This document shows, in pieces, positions 15,696 through 23,990 of a stretch of DNA of 64,000 nucleotides. How positions within the stretch are numbered: position 1 is the first letter of the stretch; every line of letters starts with the position of its first letter. The DNA lies in the NCBI GenBank assembly GCA_030150045.1, contig JASLGM010000039.1, positions 153,785-217,784 of the forward strand, read 5' to 3'. Both the position numbers and the translations under genes were made by a program. Under the pieces are notes generated by a model. It saw only the letters and a program-made list of their open reading frames with translations. It was not told the DNA's origin and did no database searches. The stretch comes from Taishania sp. GTDB taxonomy: Bacteria; Bacteroidota; Bacteroidia; Flavobacteriales_D; Crocinitomicaceae.

Positions 15696-18329
15696 TTGGC
15701 GAAGAAAAAACAAGAAAAAAGCGCGACCGAGACTCCATTGATGCGTCAATATAATCAAATAAAGGCAAAACATCCTGGAGCACTTTTACTTTTTCGAGTG
15801 GGAGATTTTTACGAAACCTTTGGCGAAGATGCCATCAAGGCTTCTAAGATCTTAGGCATTGTTCTTACCAAAAGAGGTGCGGGCTCTGCAAATGAAACGG
15901 CGTTAGCTGGATTCCCACATCACTCCATGGACACCTATCTGCCCAAATTGGTGCGTGCAGGTGAACGTGTGGCGATTTGTGATCAACTAGAAGATCCAAA
16001 AATGGTAAAAGGAATTGTGAAAAGAGGTGTTACGGAATTGGTGACTCCCGGTATTTCGTTTTCCGACCAAGTGCTTGAGCAAAAGAAAAATAATTTTTTA
16101 TGTGCCATTCACTTTGATAAAAGCCAACATGGAATTGCATTAATTGACATCTCAACGGGAGAATTTTTAGCTGCCGAAGGAGATTTAGAATATATTGAGA
16201 AAATTGTTCAAGGGTTTGAGCCCAAAGAGATCATTTATCAAAAGAATAAATCAAAGGAATTTGATGAGTTATTCGGGAAACGGTACTACAACTTTCGCTT
16301 AGACGATTGGGTGTTCACTGCTGATTTTGCAACCGAAAGTCTGAACCGTCATTTTGGAACAAAATCCTTAAAAGGATTCGGGGTAGATGCTCTTTCCATC
16401 GGAACTGTTGCGGCGGGCGCCATCTTACATTACCTATCCGAAACGCAGAATGACAAATTAGGGCACGTTACAGCGCTCTCACGCATTGAAGAAGATAAAT
16501 ACGTTTGGCTCGATCGTTTCACCATTCGTAATCTGGAATTATTGCATTCCCCGCATGAAAATGCGACCACATTGGTTGATGTTTTAGACCAAACCTATAC
16601 GCCAATGGGTGGTCGATTAATGAAAAGATGGATTGTACTTCCGCTCAAACACCAATCGGTAATTGTCGATCGGCACATTGCTGTGGAAGCCTTGTATAAA
16701 CAAGAAGATACAGCTTATCAATTGAGTTTATTCTTACGCGATATAGGCGATATGGAACGCTTAATTTCAAAAGTTGCCGTTGGGAAAGCAAATCCAAAGG
16801 AAGTGGTACAGCTGAAGCGCACCTTGCAATTAATGACTCCAATAAAAGAATTAATCGAACCTATTTCTGACGGTTTATTAAAAACCATTTCGGAGCGCTT
16901 AGACCCAAGTAAAGGATTGATCGATTTGGTAGAAAAAATGCTAGACGATGAACCTTCTGTTCAAATTGGAAAAGGTCGCGTGATTCGCACCGGCGTACAC
17001 GAGGAGTTAGATGATTTACGTGCCATCTCCAATGATGGAAAACAATATTTAGAAGATTTACAAAATCGAGAAAGTGCAAGAACGGGAATTCCTTCCTTGA
17101 AAGTAGCCTTCAACAACGTTTTTGGATACTACATCGAAGTTAGAAACACGCATAAAGATAAAGTTCCTGAAGAATGGATTCGTAAACAAACGTTGGTGAA
17201 CGCCGAGCGATACATCACCGAAGAATTAAAAGAATACGAAGCTAAAATCTTAGGTGCAGAAGATAAGATTCACGCCATAGAAAGCCGTTTGTACCAAGAT
17301 GTACTGTACCAACTTTCAGACTACATTCCTTCTACACAGCTCAACGCACATTTCATTGCCCAATTAGATTGTTTGTTGAGCTTTGCTTCCATTGCACGTC
17401 AATTCAATTACAACCGCCCTGAAATAAATGAAGGTTTTGGCATTGAGATTAAAGAAGGACGCCACCCCGTTATTGAACAAAAATTGGCCATTGGCGAAAG
17501 CTACATCCCCAATGATGTTTATTTGGACAACGACAGCCAGCAAATCATTATGATAACAGGCCCCAACATGTCCGGTAAATCGGCTATTTTAAGACAAACA
17601 GCGTTGATTGTTCTCATGGCACAAATGGGATCTTTTGTTCCGGCTCAAAGTGCTGTTCTTGGATTAATTGATAAAGTATTTACCCGTGTGGGCGCTTCCG
17701 ATAACATTTCAAGTGGAGAATCAACCTTTATGGTGGAAATGAACGAAACGGCGAGTATCTTGAACAATTTAAGCAATCGAAGTTTGATTCTTTTAGACGA
17801 AATTGGCCGTGGAACGAGTACGTATGACGGAATTTCTATAGCTTGGTCCATAGCTGAGTTTATCCACGAACACCCAAAATTCAAGGCAAAAACCCTATTT
17901 GCTACACATTACCACGAATTGAATGATATGCAAAAGCACTTCAATCGCATCAACAACTACAATGTAGCGGTAAAGGAAACTGGTAGCAAGATATTATTCT
18001 TACGCAAATTGGTTAAAGGCGGTTCAGAACACTCATTTGGTATTCATGTAGCGAAGTTGGCGGGAATGCCCAAACAGGTTGTACAGCGCGCAGGCGAAAT
18101 TTTACACACCTTAGAAAAGGCAAACAAAATGGACGAAACAACAGCCTTAAATTTGGATGTAAAACCCATTTCGACCAGTACCGATTCCATGCAGTTGAGT
18201 TTTTTCCAATTGAACGACCCTGTTTTGGAACAAATCCACGAACAGCTGATAAGCATTGATATCAACACACTTACACCGGTAGAGGCATTGATGAAATTAA
18301 ATGAAATAAAAAAATTAACAGGCGGATAG
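15696..18329 (+). CDS. mutS: DNA mismatch repair protein MutS
   Basis: 877-residue mismatch sensor. Domain I carries the mismatch-wedging FYE motif in LLFRVGDFYETFGEDA. The ATPase domain has Walker A GPNMSGKS near residue 623 and Walker B LLDEIGRGTSTYDG. FATHYHEL and the helix-turn-helix dimerisation end follow. The start is a TTG; the next ATG is residue 16 (MRQYNQIKAK), but family members usually have 10-15 residues before ETPLM, so the TTG is preferred. mutL is not nearby, as is common. The C-terminal beta-clamp-binding end cannot be confirmed by eye. Confidence 0.96.
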   Translation: MAKKKQEKSATETPLMRQYNQIKAKHPGALLLFRVGDFYETFGEDAIKASKILGIVLTKRGAGSANETALAGFPHHSMDTYLPKLVRAGERVAICDQLEDPKMVKGIVKRGVTELVTPGISFSDQVLEQKKNNFLCAIHFDKSQHGIALIDISTGEFLAAEGDLEYIEKIVQGFEPKEIIYQKNKSKEFDELFGKRYYNFRLDDWVFTADFATESLNRHFGTKSLKGFGVDALSIGTVAAGAILHYLSETQNDKLGHVTALSRIEEDKYVWLDRFTIRNLELLHSPHENATTLVDVLDQTYTPMGGRLMKRWIVLPLKHQSVIVDRHIAVEALYKQEDTAYQLSLFLRDIGDMERLISKVAVGKANPKEVVQLKRTLQLMTPIKELIEPISDGLLKTISERLDPSKGLIDLVEKMLDDEPSVQIGKGRVIRTGVHEELDDLRAISNDGKQYLEDLQNRESARTGIPSLKVAFNNVFGYYIEVRNTHKDKVPEEWIRKQTLVNAERYITEELKEYEAKILGAEDKIHAIESRLYQDVLYQLSDYIPSTQLNAHFIAQLDCLLSFASIARQFNYNRPEINEGFGIEIKEGRHPVIEQKLAIGESYIPNDVYLDNDSQQIIMITGPNMSGKSAILRQTALIVLMAQMGSFVPAQSAVLGLIDKVFTRVGASDNISSGESTFMVEMNETASILNNLSNRSLILLDEIGRGTSTYDGISIAWSIAEFIHEHPKFKAKTLFATHYHELNDMQKHFNRINNYNVAVKETGSKILFLRKLVKGGSEHSFGIHVAKLAGMPKQVVQRAGEILHTLEKANKMDETTALNLDVKPISTSTDSMQLSFFQLNDPVLEQIHEQLISIDINTLTPVEALMKLNEIKKLTGG

Positions 18330-18349
18330 AAAAAAAAGTAAAAATTCGC

Positions 18350-18379
18350 TTGTCAGAATAAATAAAGTGCTTATCTTTG
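18350..18379 (+). promoter_or_regulatory. Promoter of the tRNA-Gly/tRNA-Leu transcript
   Basis: TTG (18350-18352), 19-nt spacer, TATCTTTG (18372-18379). The spacing is the same as in the tRNA-Gln promoter. The first tRNA starts 41 nt after the box, so there is a processed 5' leader. Confidence 0.8.
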
Positions 18380-18420
18380 TCCCCGCAACAGCAAACGAGT
18401 TGTTGAATAACAAATAAAAG

Positions 18421-18492
<72 letters not shown>

Positions 18493-18554
18493 CAGAGGGA
18501 CGAAGATCGAATCGTCAACTATTGAAATATTAAATTTATCAGTCTGATAAATTT

Positions 18555-18638
18555 GCTCGAGTGGTGGAATTGGTAGACACGCCGGACTTAAAATCCTGTG
18601 CTCTCATGGGCGTGCGGGTTCAAGTCCCGCCTCGAGTA
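18555..18638 (+). tRNA. tRNA-Leu (anticodon TAA)
   Basis: 84-nt class II tRNA with a long variable arm. The acceptor is GCTCGAG/CTCGAGT (first pair G-U), the anticodon loop CTTAAAA (TAA), and the T arm GCGGG-TTCAAGT-CCCGC. CCA is not encoded. A terminator follows 4 nt later. Confidence 0.94.
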
Positions 18639-18642
18639 CAAG

Positions 18643-18675
18643 AACCCTGTCAGAAATGGCGGGGTTTTTCTTTTT
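18643..18675 (+). terminator. Terminator of the tRNA-Gly/Leu transcript
   Basis: AACCCTGTC-AGAAAT-GGCGGGGTT hairpin (with two G-U pairs) followed by a T run. Confidence 0.85.
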
Positions 18676-18717
18676 AAAAATGCTTACAGTGGGGCTTCCA
18701 CCCTTTGTTTGTAGAAT

Positions 18718-18747
18718 TGCCTGGCTTTTTGGTCAGGCTTTTTTGTT
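18718..18747 (+). terminator. Second terminator hairpin
   Basis: GCCTG...CAGGC with a 10-nt loop and a TTTTTTG tail, about 45 nt after the first tRNA terminator. No gene lies between the two, so it is a backup terminator or a remnant of a lost gene. Confidence 0.65.
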
Positions 18748-18775
18748 TTTATTCGATTCTTCTATAAGTTTTCTT

Positions 18776-18921
18776 GGCAGCCTAAACGGTTTACGTGCTT
18801 TAGTAAAGTGGTGAAAAAGCAGGCAACTGCTGCTGGTCACGTGCTTCCGTTGGTCGCAGTGTCCAACTAGCGTTTTCTTGCCTTTTCACGGCCTTTAGCT
18901 ACCGCCACTCCTCCCGGGCTG
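18776..18921 (+). repeat. Structured element A, copy 3
   Basis: 146-nt copy. Ends GGCAGCC and CGGGCTG. The enclosing stem is GTGAAAA/TTTTCAC plus GGCAA/TTGCC, differing from all other copies while remaining paired. The central hairpin is GGTCAC...GTGTCC around TTCCGTTGGTC. Element B copy 2 follows 130 nt downstream in the same orientation. Confidence 0.87.
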
Positions 18922-18957
18922 AAGATCTTTCTACGAACAACAAAATTCCATTTAAAA

Positions 18958-18977
18958 CAATATGCGCATATTCAGAT
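18958..18977 (+). repeat. Shared A-B spacer motif, copy 1
   Basis: CAATATGCGCATATTCAGAT between A copy 3 and B copy 2. The same 20-mer with one change (G to A) occurs between A copy 4 and B copy 3. It contains the palindrome TATGCGCATA. Confidence 0.7.
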
Positions 18978-19051
18978 ATTGCTTCCTCGATTGGGAAGTC
19001 TGGAAAGGGAAATTACAGGTAAACCATCCTGTTTTGGTTTGAAAACCGTTT

Positions 19052-19151
19052 CGCGTTAGGGATACGAGTGGAAAGCTTTGCCGACAAATGCTTGTCGGCA
19101 AACTTGAAACGGATAGCCCGACCCAACCAAGAATTTGGTTGGGAAACGCCC
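19052..19151 (+). repeat. Structured element B, copy 2
   Basis: 100-nt copy: outer GCGTT/AACGC, inner GGGATA/TAGCCC. The left variable hairpin TTTGCCGACAA/TTGTCGGCAAA and right hairpin CCCAACCAA/TTGGTTGGG are both perfect. It ends 17 nt before the stop of the convergent transporter gene. Confidence 0.87.
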
Positions 19152-19168
19152 AAAATAAAAAAAGAAAG

Positions 19169-20173
19169 CTAGCTGCTCTGACCGAGGATTTCTATCGTAT
19201 TCTTCGCGTCTATTTTGTTTGCAATAAAACTGGTAATTATCAGCTGGATGGCGTGATACAGCATAATGGGCAGCAACATAATGGCCGCATCAGCAGGATT
19301 TGTGAACAAAACACTGGACATAACCGTTCCGTGCACCAACGATTTTTTAGAAGAACAGAAGATCAAGGTTATGCGATCGGCGGTATTGAAACGGCACTTT
19401 TTTCCCAACCATTGGGTGAAAAAGTAAACAGTGAAGAACAAAAGAATTACGCAAAAAATAAGCGAAATCAAGGTAAGAAATGACAATCCATCGAAGAGAT
19501 TTGCGGTAAAAGAATGGCTAAATGAAGCATAAACGATCAATAAAATAATGGACTGATCGAGGTGTTTAAGACTGGATTTGTTTTTACGTGCCCACGCTCC
19601 CCAATAACGGTTTCCGAGAATCCCCAAGGTAATAGGTAGCAGCACTTGCAAGGATAATTTATAAAAAATAGAACTGAAATCGACATCCGCATCGAGGCCT
19701 GTCAAGAAAATACTCATCCAAAGTGGCGTAAAAAGGACACCCAGTAAACTGGAAATACTGGCGTTAAAAATAGCCGAGGGAACGTTGCCACCCGCTATAG
19801 AAACCATCACAACAGAAGAGGAAACGGTAGATGGCAAGCAAGCCAAAAAGAAAAAGGCTAACCATAAAAGTTCAAACTGCGTTCCAGCAGCTAAGGGATA
19901 AAAACAAAGAATAAGTAAAGGAAACAACAAGAAAACGACCAACTGTGTCAAAAGATGAAGTTTCCAATTGGATAGATCTTTTCGAAGAGCGGAAAGGTCG
20001 AGTTTTAGACCGTAGAAGAAAAAAATCAATCCCACACCGACATCTGTTATCTGGTTGAGCGAAACAGGCTTTTGTATATCTGCTAATTGAGGGAAATAAT
20101 AACTCACAATCACCATCAATAAGATTCCTATAACAAAGGGTTCAAGTCCGATTTTTGACAATAATTTTTTCAT
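19169..20173 (-). CDS. SBF-like (bile acid:sodium symporter family) transporter
   Basis: Integral membrane protein of 334 residues with about ten transmembrane helices, matching the SBF-like CPA transporter family. Recognisable parts are FFFYGLKLDLSALRKDLSNW, ACLPSTVSSSVVMVSIAGGN and FCSSKKSLVHGTVMSSVLF; the last two are the discontinuous-helix substrate and ion sites. The substrate is unknown. An upstream in-frame ATG at 20227 lies inside the terminator hairpin of the preceding gene, so the start at MKKLLSKIGLEPF is preferred. Its 3' end faces the A-B tandem. Confidence 0.85.
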   Translation of the reverse strand: MKKLLSKIGLEPFVIGILLMVIVSYYFPQLADIQKPVSLNQITDVGVGLIFFFYGLKLDLSALRKDLSNWKLHLLTQLVVFLLFPLLILCFYPLAAGTQFELLWLAFFFLACLPSTVSSSVVMVSIAGGNVPSAIFNASISSLLGVLFTPLWMSIFLTGLDADVDFSSIFYKLSLQVLLPITLGILGNRYWGAWARKNKSSLKHLDQSIILLIVYASFSHSFTANLFDGLSFLTLISLIFCVILLFFTVYFFTQWLGKKCRFNTADRITLIFCSSKKSLVHGTVMSSVLFTNPADAAIMLLPIMLYHAIQLIITSFIANKIDAKNTIEILGQSS

Positions 20174-20210
20174 GCTATTTGCGCTCCGTTTTTTTGATGC
20201 TTTACGAAGA

Positions 20211-20249
20211 TAAAACAAAAATGCCATTCGTTTAGAACGAATGGCATTT
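20211..20249 (-). terminator. Terminator of the TPR/LuxR regulator gene
   Basis: Perfect 14-bp inverted repeat AAATGCCATTCGTT/AACGAATGGCATTT with a 3-nt loop, followed on the minus strand by TTTTTGTTTTA. It lies about 140 nt past the stop of the regulator gene. Confidence 0.85.
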
Positions 20250-20386
20250 GACCTAAATGATTAGATTAATTAGTGTGTGTGTTTAATGATTGTGTGAGGT
20301 TCTTCAAATGTAGATTATTTCCCTTTAAAAGCACAAAAAACGACCGTGACAAAAGCGTGGCAATTTAACACGATAAACATAATCAT

Positions 20387-22114
20387 CTATATATCAACGA
20401 TTAACATCGCAAGAGTTTCATCATCCTTTATACCATATTTTTTACGAATTCTGTATTTATACGTACGAATACTATCGAATGAGATACCTAATATGGCGGC
20501 AATCTCCTTGCTGGACAGTTCCAATTTACGTAAAATAATGTATCGCAATTCTGCTTGAGTAAGCGTTGGCATGCGCAAGGTTAATCGTTCCATATAAGCT
20601 CCATGAACGGCTTCAAATGCTCTTTTGAAATTGATCCAATCTTCATCGGTAATAATGGCTAATGACATTAAGTGATTCAAACGGTTTGCGCGTTCGATCA
20701 AAATTTCATCTTTGGTATTACTTTCTTCGATGGTTTTAATTTCCTTTCTAAAATCTTCGACTTGTTTATTTTTTAATAACAAGGAAGCAGTCATACCCAT
20801 CAACTCTCTTTGAGCATTTTGAAGTTCTTCCCCGATTCTATTTTTTTCTAATTCTATCTCCCTTTCCTTCTCTTTGTGTTTTATATTTTGCTTTTTTAGC
20901 AAAACAAACGCTAAAACGGAAAGTAACAATATGATTACAATTGTTCCAAATAAAATAATGACACGTGTTCTTTTGATGTGTTCTAACTCGATTTGTTGAT
21001 GGAAGTATTTATCGATTTGATCTTTATCATCTAACTGTTTAACGAGTTCAATGGTTTTCAAACGATTGCTTTCGTCTACTTTTGCGAGTGTTTTTTCCAT
21101 CCATTGAAAAGCGTCATCAAAATGCCCTCGTTTTCCTTCTTCGTAAGCAAAAAGATGAAGAACAGCAGCTGGAATACGATCTTCATTGGTTTGTCCGAAC
21201 ATGTCTTTCAATTCTTTGATGATCTGAAGCACTTTATCTTGTTCTTGAAGCTTGATGTAATTCAATGCCAATAATTGTTTTCTACGCACGGTTATATCGA
21301 AATCGATATGCTCATCACGAATTACAAACGGCGCAGCCTGCATCACTTCAAGGGCTTTATCATATCGTTTTAATCTCATGTAAACATCCCCAAGATTATT
21401 CTGCGCGATACGAAACCAAATGGCGTTCTTGCCGAGTTCTGCCTGTTTATAAAGTGTATTGAAATAATTAAGTGTTTCCCTCTCCTTTCCTTGTGCTTTA
21501 TAGATTAATCCTTGCGTATGAATGATGTTTAATTGTAAGTTGTCATAATATGTCCTTTTTACTGATTGCGCAATCTCCAGGTATTTTAGGGCCATATTAT
21601 TGTAGCCCACCGTATAGTATACATATGCAATATTGTAAATCAATTCTTGTTTATCGGGAAGTTCTTGCTCGGACAACTTAAGAATGTAAGCGTAGGATTC
21701 TTCTAAATAATCAATCGCTTTTGCATAATTCATGTCTTCAAAAAAATAATGAAGACCAATCGCATGCCTCGCTCTTGCTTGTAACTGTCTAATCTTTGAC
21801 GCATCAAGTTTAGCGATGAACCTTTTCATTTCCTTTTTGTAATTAGCGTAATTACGTGAGGAATAAAAGTTGAAAAACATAAATTCTGTTTCAAATAACA
21901 GTTCTTTGTCATTGGCCTTTTCAGCTGTCTTTTTTAGCAAGTTAACCTCTGTAAAGAAAGAGATGGAGTCGTTTAATAAAGGATTAGAATAAAAATCTCT
22001 TACTAATAAGTTTTGGCGTTCAGCATAATCCTTATTCAAATAATAATCATACACCTGTGCATTAGCTAAAAAGGAAATGCAGGTTATCAATCCAGAAAAA
22101 AGAAAAGTATTCAA
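20387..22114 (-). CDS. TPR transmembrane regulator with LuxR-type helix-turn-helix
   Basis: 575-residue Bacteroidota-type regulator. A signal peptide (about 1-20) leads into a periplasmic helical domain of TPR repeats (about 90-330), then one transmembrane helix (IILFGTIVIILLLSVLAFVL, about 378-398). A coiled coil (EKEREIELEKNRIGEELQNA) and a C-terminal GerE-like HTH (LTQAELRYIILRKLELSSKE then IAAILGISFDSIRTYKYRIR) end the protein. The DNA-binding domain thus lies in the cytosol on a membrane-tethered sensor. No cognate operon is adjacent, so target genes are unknown. A strong terminator follows. Confidence 0.88.
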   Translation of the reverse strand: MNTFLFSGLITCISFLANAQVYDYYLNKDYAERQNLLVRDFYSNPLLNDSISFFTEVNLLKKTAEKANDKELLFETEFMFFNFYSSRNYANYKKEMKRFIAKLDASKIRQLQARARHAIGLHYFFEDMNYAKAIDYLEESYAYILKLSEQELPDKQELIYNIAYVYYTVGYNNMALKYLEIAQSVKRTYYDNLQLNIIHTQGLIYKAQGKERETLNYFNTLYKQAELGKNAIWFRIAQNNLGDVYMRLKRYDKALEVMQAAPFVIRDEHIDFDITVRRKQLLALNYIKLQEQDKVLQIIKELKDMFGQTNEDRIPAAVLHLFAYEEGKRGHFDDAFQWMEKTLAKVDESNRLKTIELVKQLDDKDQIDKYFHQQIELEHIKRTRVIILFGTIVIILLLSVLAFVLLKKQNIKHKEKEREIELEKNRIGEELQNAQRELMGMTASLLLKNKQVEDFRKEIKTIEESNTKDEILIERANRLNHLMSLAIITDEDWINFKRAFEAVHGAYMERLTLRMPTLTQAELRYIILRKLELSSKEIAAILGISFDSIRTYKYRIRKKYGIKDDETLAMLIVDI

Positions 22115-22187
22115 GTTTACAAGTAATCAAAAAGTGATTTTTTCTGGGGTTCCATTTTCATAAATAAATCCCTGAAAAAGATTAACC

Positions 22188-23048
22188 CTAAAAATGCGTA
22201 AGAATAAATTGATATGCCTTTCCGACAAAATCAGCAGTGTGCGCTGCATTCCATCCTGAATGCCCTTCTCCTGGATACAAGGTCGATTCGTGAGTAATAT
22301 TATGTCTCAAAAGCGCGCTATCTAGTAAATGTACTTGAGTGGATGGGATCAAATGATCTTGATCTCCATAAAAAGAAATCGTTGGAGGAGTAGAACTTTT
22401 TACATATTCAACAGGACTAACAGCTTTCCATTTATTGGGATACGATTGATACGTGAATGGTCCGATCAAATAAGACAATCCGTATAACATACTCGGGTTA
22501 TTGGTATAAGACGGATCTGTAAAATCTGCTGGTCCGACTATGTTACATACTCCTTTTACACGTTCAGCTGTATCGTGACGATAAGCATACATCATAGATA
22601 AATGTGCACCAGCACTAGCCCCTACCATAAACAGATCACTTCCAAGTCCATATTTAGCTTTCGAAATTTCATCTATAGCGCTTTGAATGTCATTGATTTG
22701 CATATCGTACCCTGGCTGCTGCAAAGTGCCTAATCGGTAATTGATATTGATAATTGCGTGTGTTGGAAATACTTGTTTCAACCAATTATAACTGTCAGCA
22801 AAATCATTTTTATCACCTGCATTCCATCCACCACCGTGTATCATCACGAAAATCTTTGTCTGCTCTGAACGATTTGCGGGTAAATAAACATCCATAACAT
22901 TACGCGAATGTTTGCCATAACTAATATCTTTCAAAACATGAGAAATAGCGGTATCGTAACTAACTTGATCGATTTCTGGCTTTTCTTTTTTACAAGCAAA
23001 AAGAAAAGAAACAAGGAATACGAAGGATAAAATTCGAGTGAAGTACAT
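22188..23048 (-). CDS. Alpha/beta hydrolase (esterase) lipoprotein
   Basis: 286-residue carboxylesterase-like lipoprotein with lipobox LFAC at residues 16-19. The oxyanion motif is MIHGGGWNAGD and the nucleophile elbow GASAGAH (G-x-S-x-G). The catalytic Asp is probably in YGDQDHLIPS and the His in GEGHSGWN. This is the BD-FAE/hormone-sensitive-lipase-like group, which removes acyl groups from glycans or small esters in the periplasm or on the surface. A paralogue with the same layout lies 39 nt upstream on the same strand. Confidence 0.88.
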   Translation of the reverse strand: MYFTRILSFVFLVSFLFACKKEKPEIDQVSYDTAISHVLKDISYGKHSRNVMDVYLPANRSEQTKIFVMIHGGGWNAGDKNDFADSYNWLKQVFPTHAIININYRLGTLQQPGYDMQINDIQSAIDEISKAKYGLGSDLFMVGASAGAHLSMMYAYRHDTAERVKGVCNIVGPADFTDPSYTNNPSMLYGLSYLIGPFTYQSYPNKWKAVSPVEYVKSSTPPTISFYGDQDHLIPSTQVHLLDSALLRHNITHESTLYPGEGHSGWNAAHTADFVGKAYQFILTHF

Positions 23049-23087
23049 TTTCTTTTATTTAGGTTGACGTAGAATTTCTAAGGAAAA

Positions 23088-23960
23088 TTACAAATTACTT
23101 TTTAGAAATTGAAGTATTTCGTTATCAATTATTTGATTTGTTTCTGGTTGAAAATCAAAATGATCTTCGGCAGAAAAAAACAAATAACGATTCGGAACAT
23201 TAAACTGCGTGAGCTTTTGCTCTAATCGTTCTCCTTGTAAATATGGAACAAGATTGTCTCTTCCAGTATAAACCGCAAGAACAGCTGGTGTTGACGAATT
23301 AACATAGGTAATTGGACTACGTGCCACATATAATTCAGGGTCTTGGGCGTATGTTTTATCACCAAATACATTTTGCAGAAAATTAGATGTAATAGAAGAA
23401 GTTTGATAATTTGGAATTGTAAAATCTGCATGTCCCAATAAATTAACCACCGACTTTATGTTTTGATTATTTAGATTTCTAAACGCATAAAACATCGACA
23501 AATGAGCGCCAGAACTATAACCAACAAAATGTATGTTCCCCACCCATTCAGGATACCTACTTTTAAAGTGTTGTATCGCTAACCCGATGTCTTCTTGTTG
23601 TTGTTCAATTATGGGTTCTCCAGGAATGCATAAACGATAGTCCATATTCAACAATGCAAGCTGCGGTAAACTATCGTTAACTAATTTCACATAACTGCCC
23701 ATAGTGTATTTCTCACCGTGAGACCATCCACCGCCATGAACAAATATAACTAACGGCGTATGAATATCCATCTCACTTGGATGATAAACATCCATTACTT
23801 GCAACTCATTATTTCCATAAGAAACATAATTTTCCCAGTGTGGTTCTAAGTCAACATCTTCAATAGGATCCGTCACAACTGGCGGAGCAATTTTCTCTTT
23901 TTTACAAGACGAAATAATAAAAATGAACAATATTATATTGATCGTAAATAAGCTCTTCAT
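23088..23960 (-). CDS. Alpha/beta hydrolase (esterase) lipoprotein, paralogue
   Basis: 290 residues; lipobox IISSC near residues 15-19. HGGGWSHGEK oxyanion motif, GYSSGAH nucleophile elbow, Asp in YTGRDNLVP and His in SAEDHFDF. It shares the block order and spacing of the next gene downstream (for example SGAHLSMFYAFR against AGAHLSMMYAYR), so the pair arose by tandem duplication and then diverged. The topB gene starts upstream with a 30-nt gap, so the three may be one transcript. Confidence 0.88.
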   Translation of the reverse strand: MKSLFTINIILFIFIISSCKKEKIAPPVVTDPIEDVDLEPHWENYVSYGNNELQVMDVYHPSEMDIHTPLVIFVHGGGWSHGEKYTMGSYVKLVNDSLPQLALLNMDYRLCIPGEPIIEQQQEDIGLAIQHFKSRYPEWVGNIHFVGYSSGAHLSMFYAFRNLNNQNIKSVVNLLGHADFTIPNYQTSSITSNFLQNVFGDKTYAQDPELYVARSPITYVNSSTPAVLAVYTGRDNLVPYLQGERLEQKLTQFNVPNRYLFFSAEDHFDFQPETNQIIDNEILQFLKSNL

Positions 23961-23990
23961 AACCTATTAAAAATAAACATAATTTGACAA

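Noticed and set aside
19088..19483. ORF of 131 codons spanning element B copy 2 and the transporter 3' end
   Set aside because: Antisense to a clear membrane transporter gene and crossing a structured repeat.
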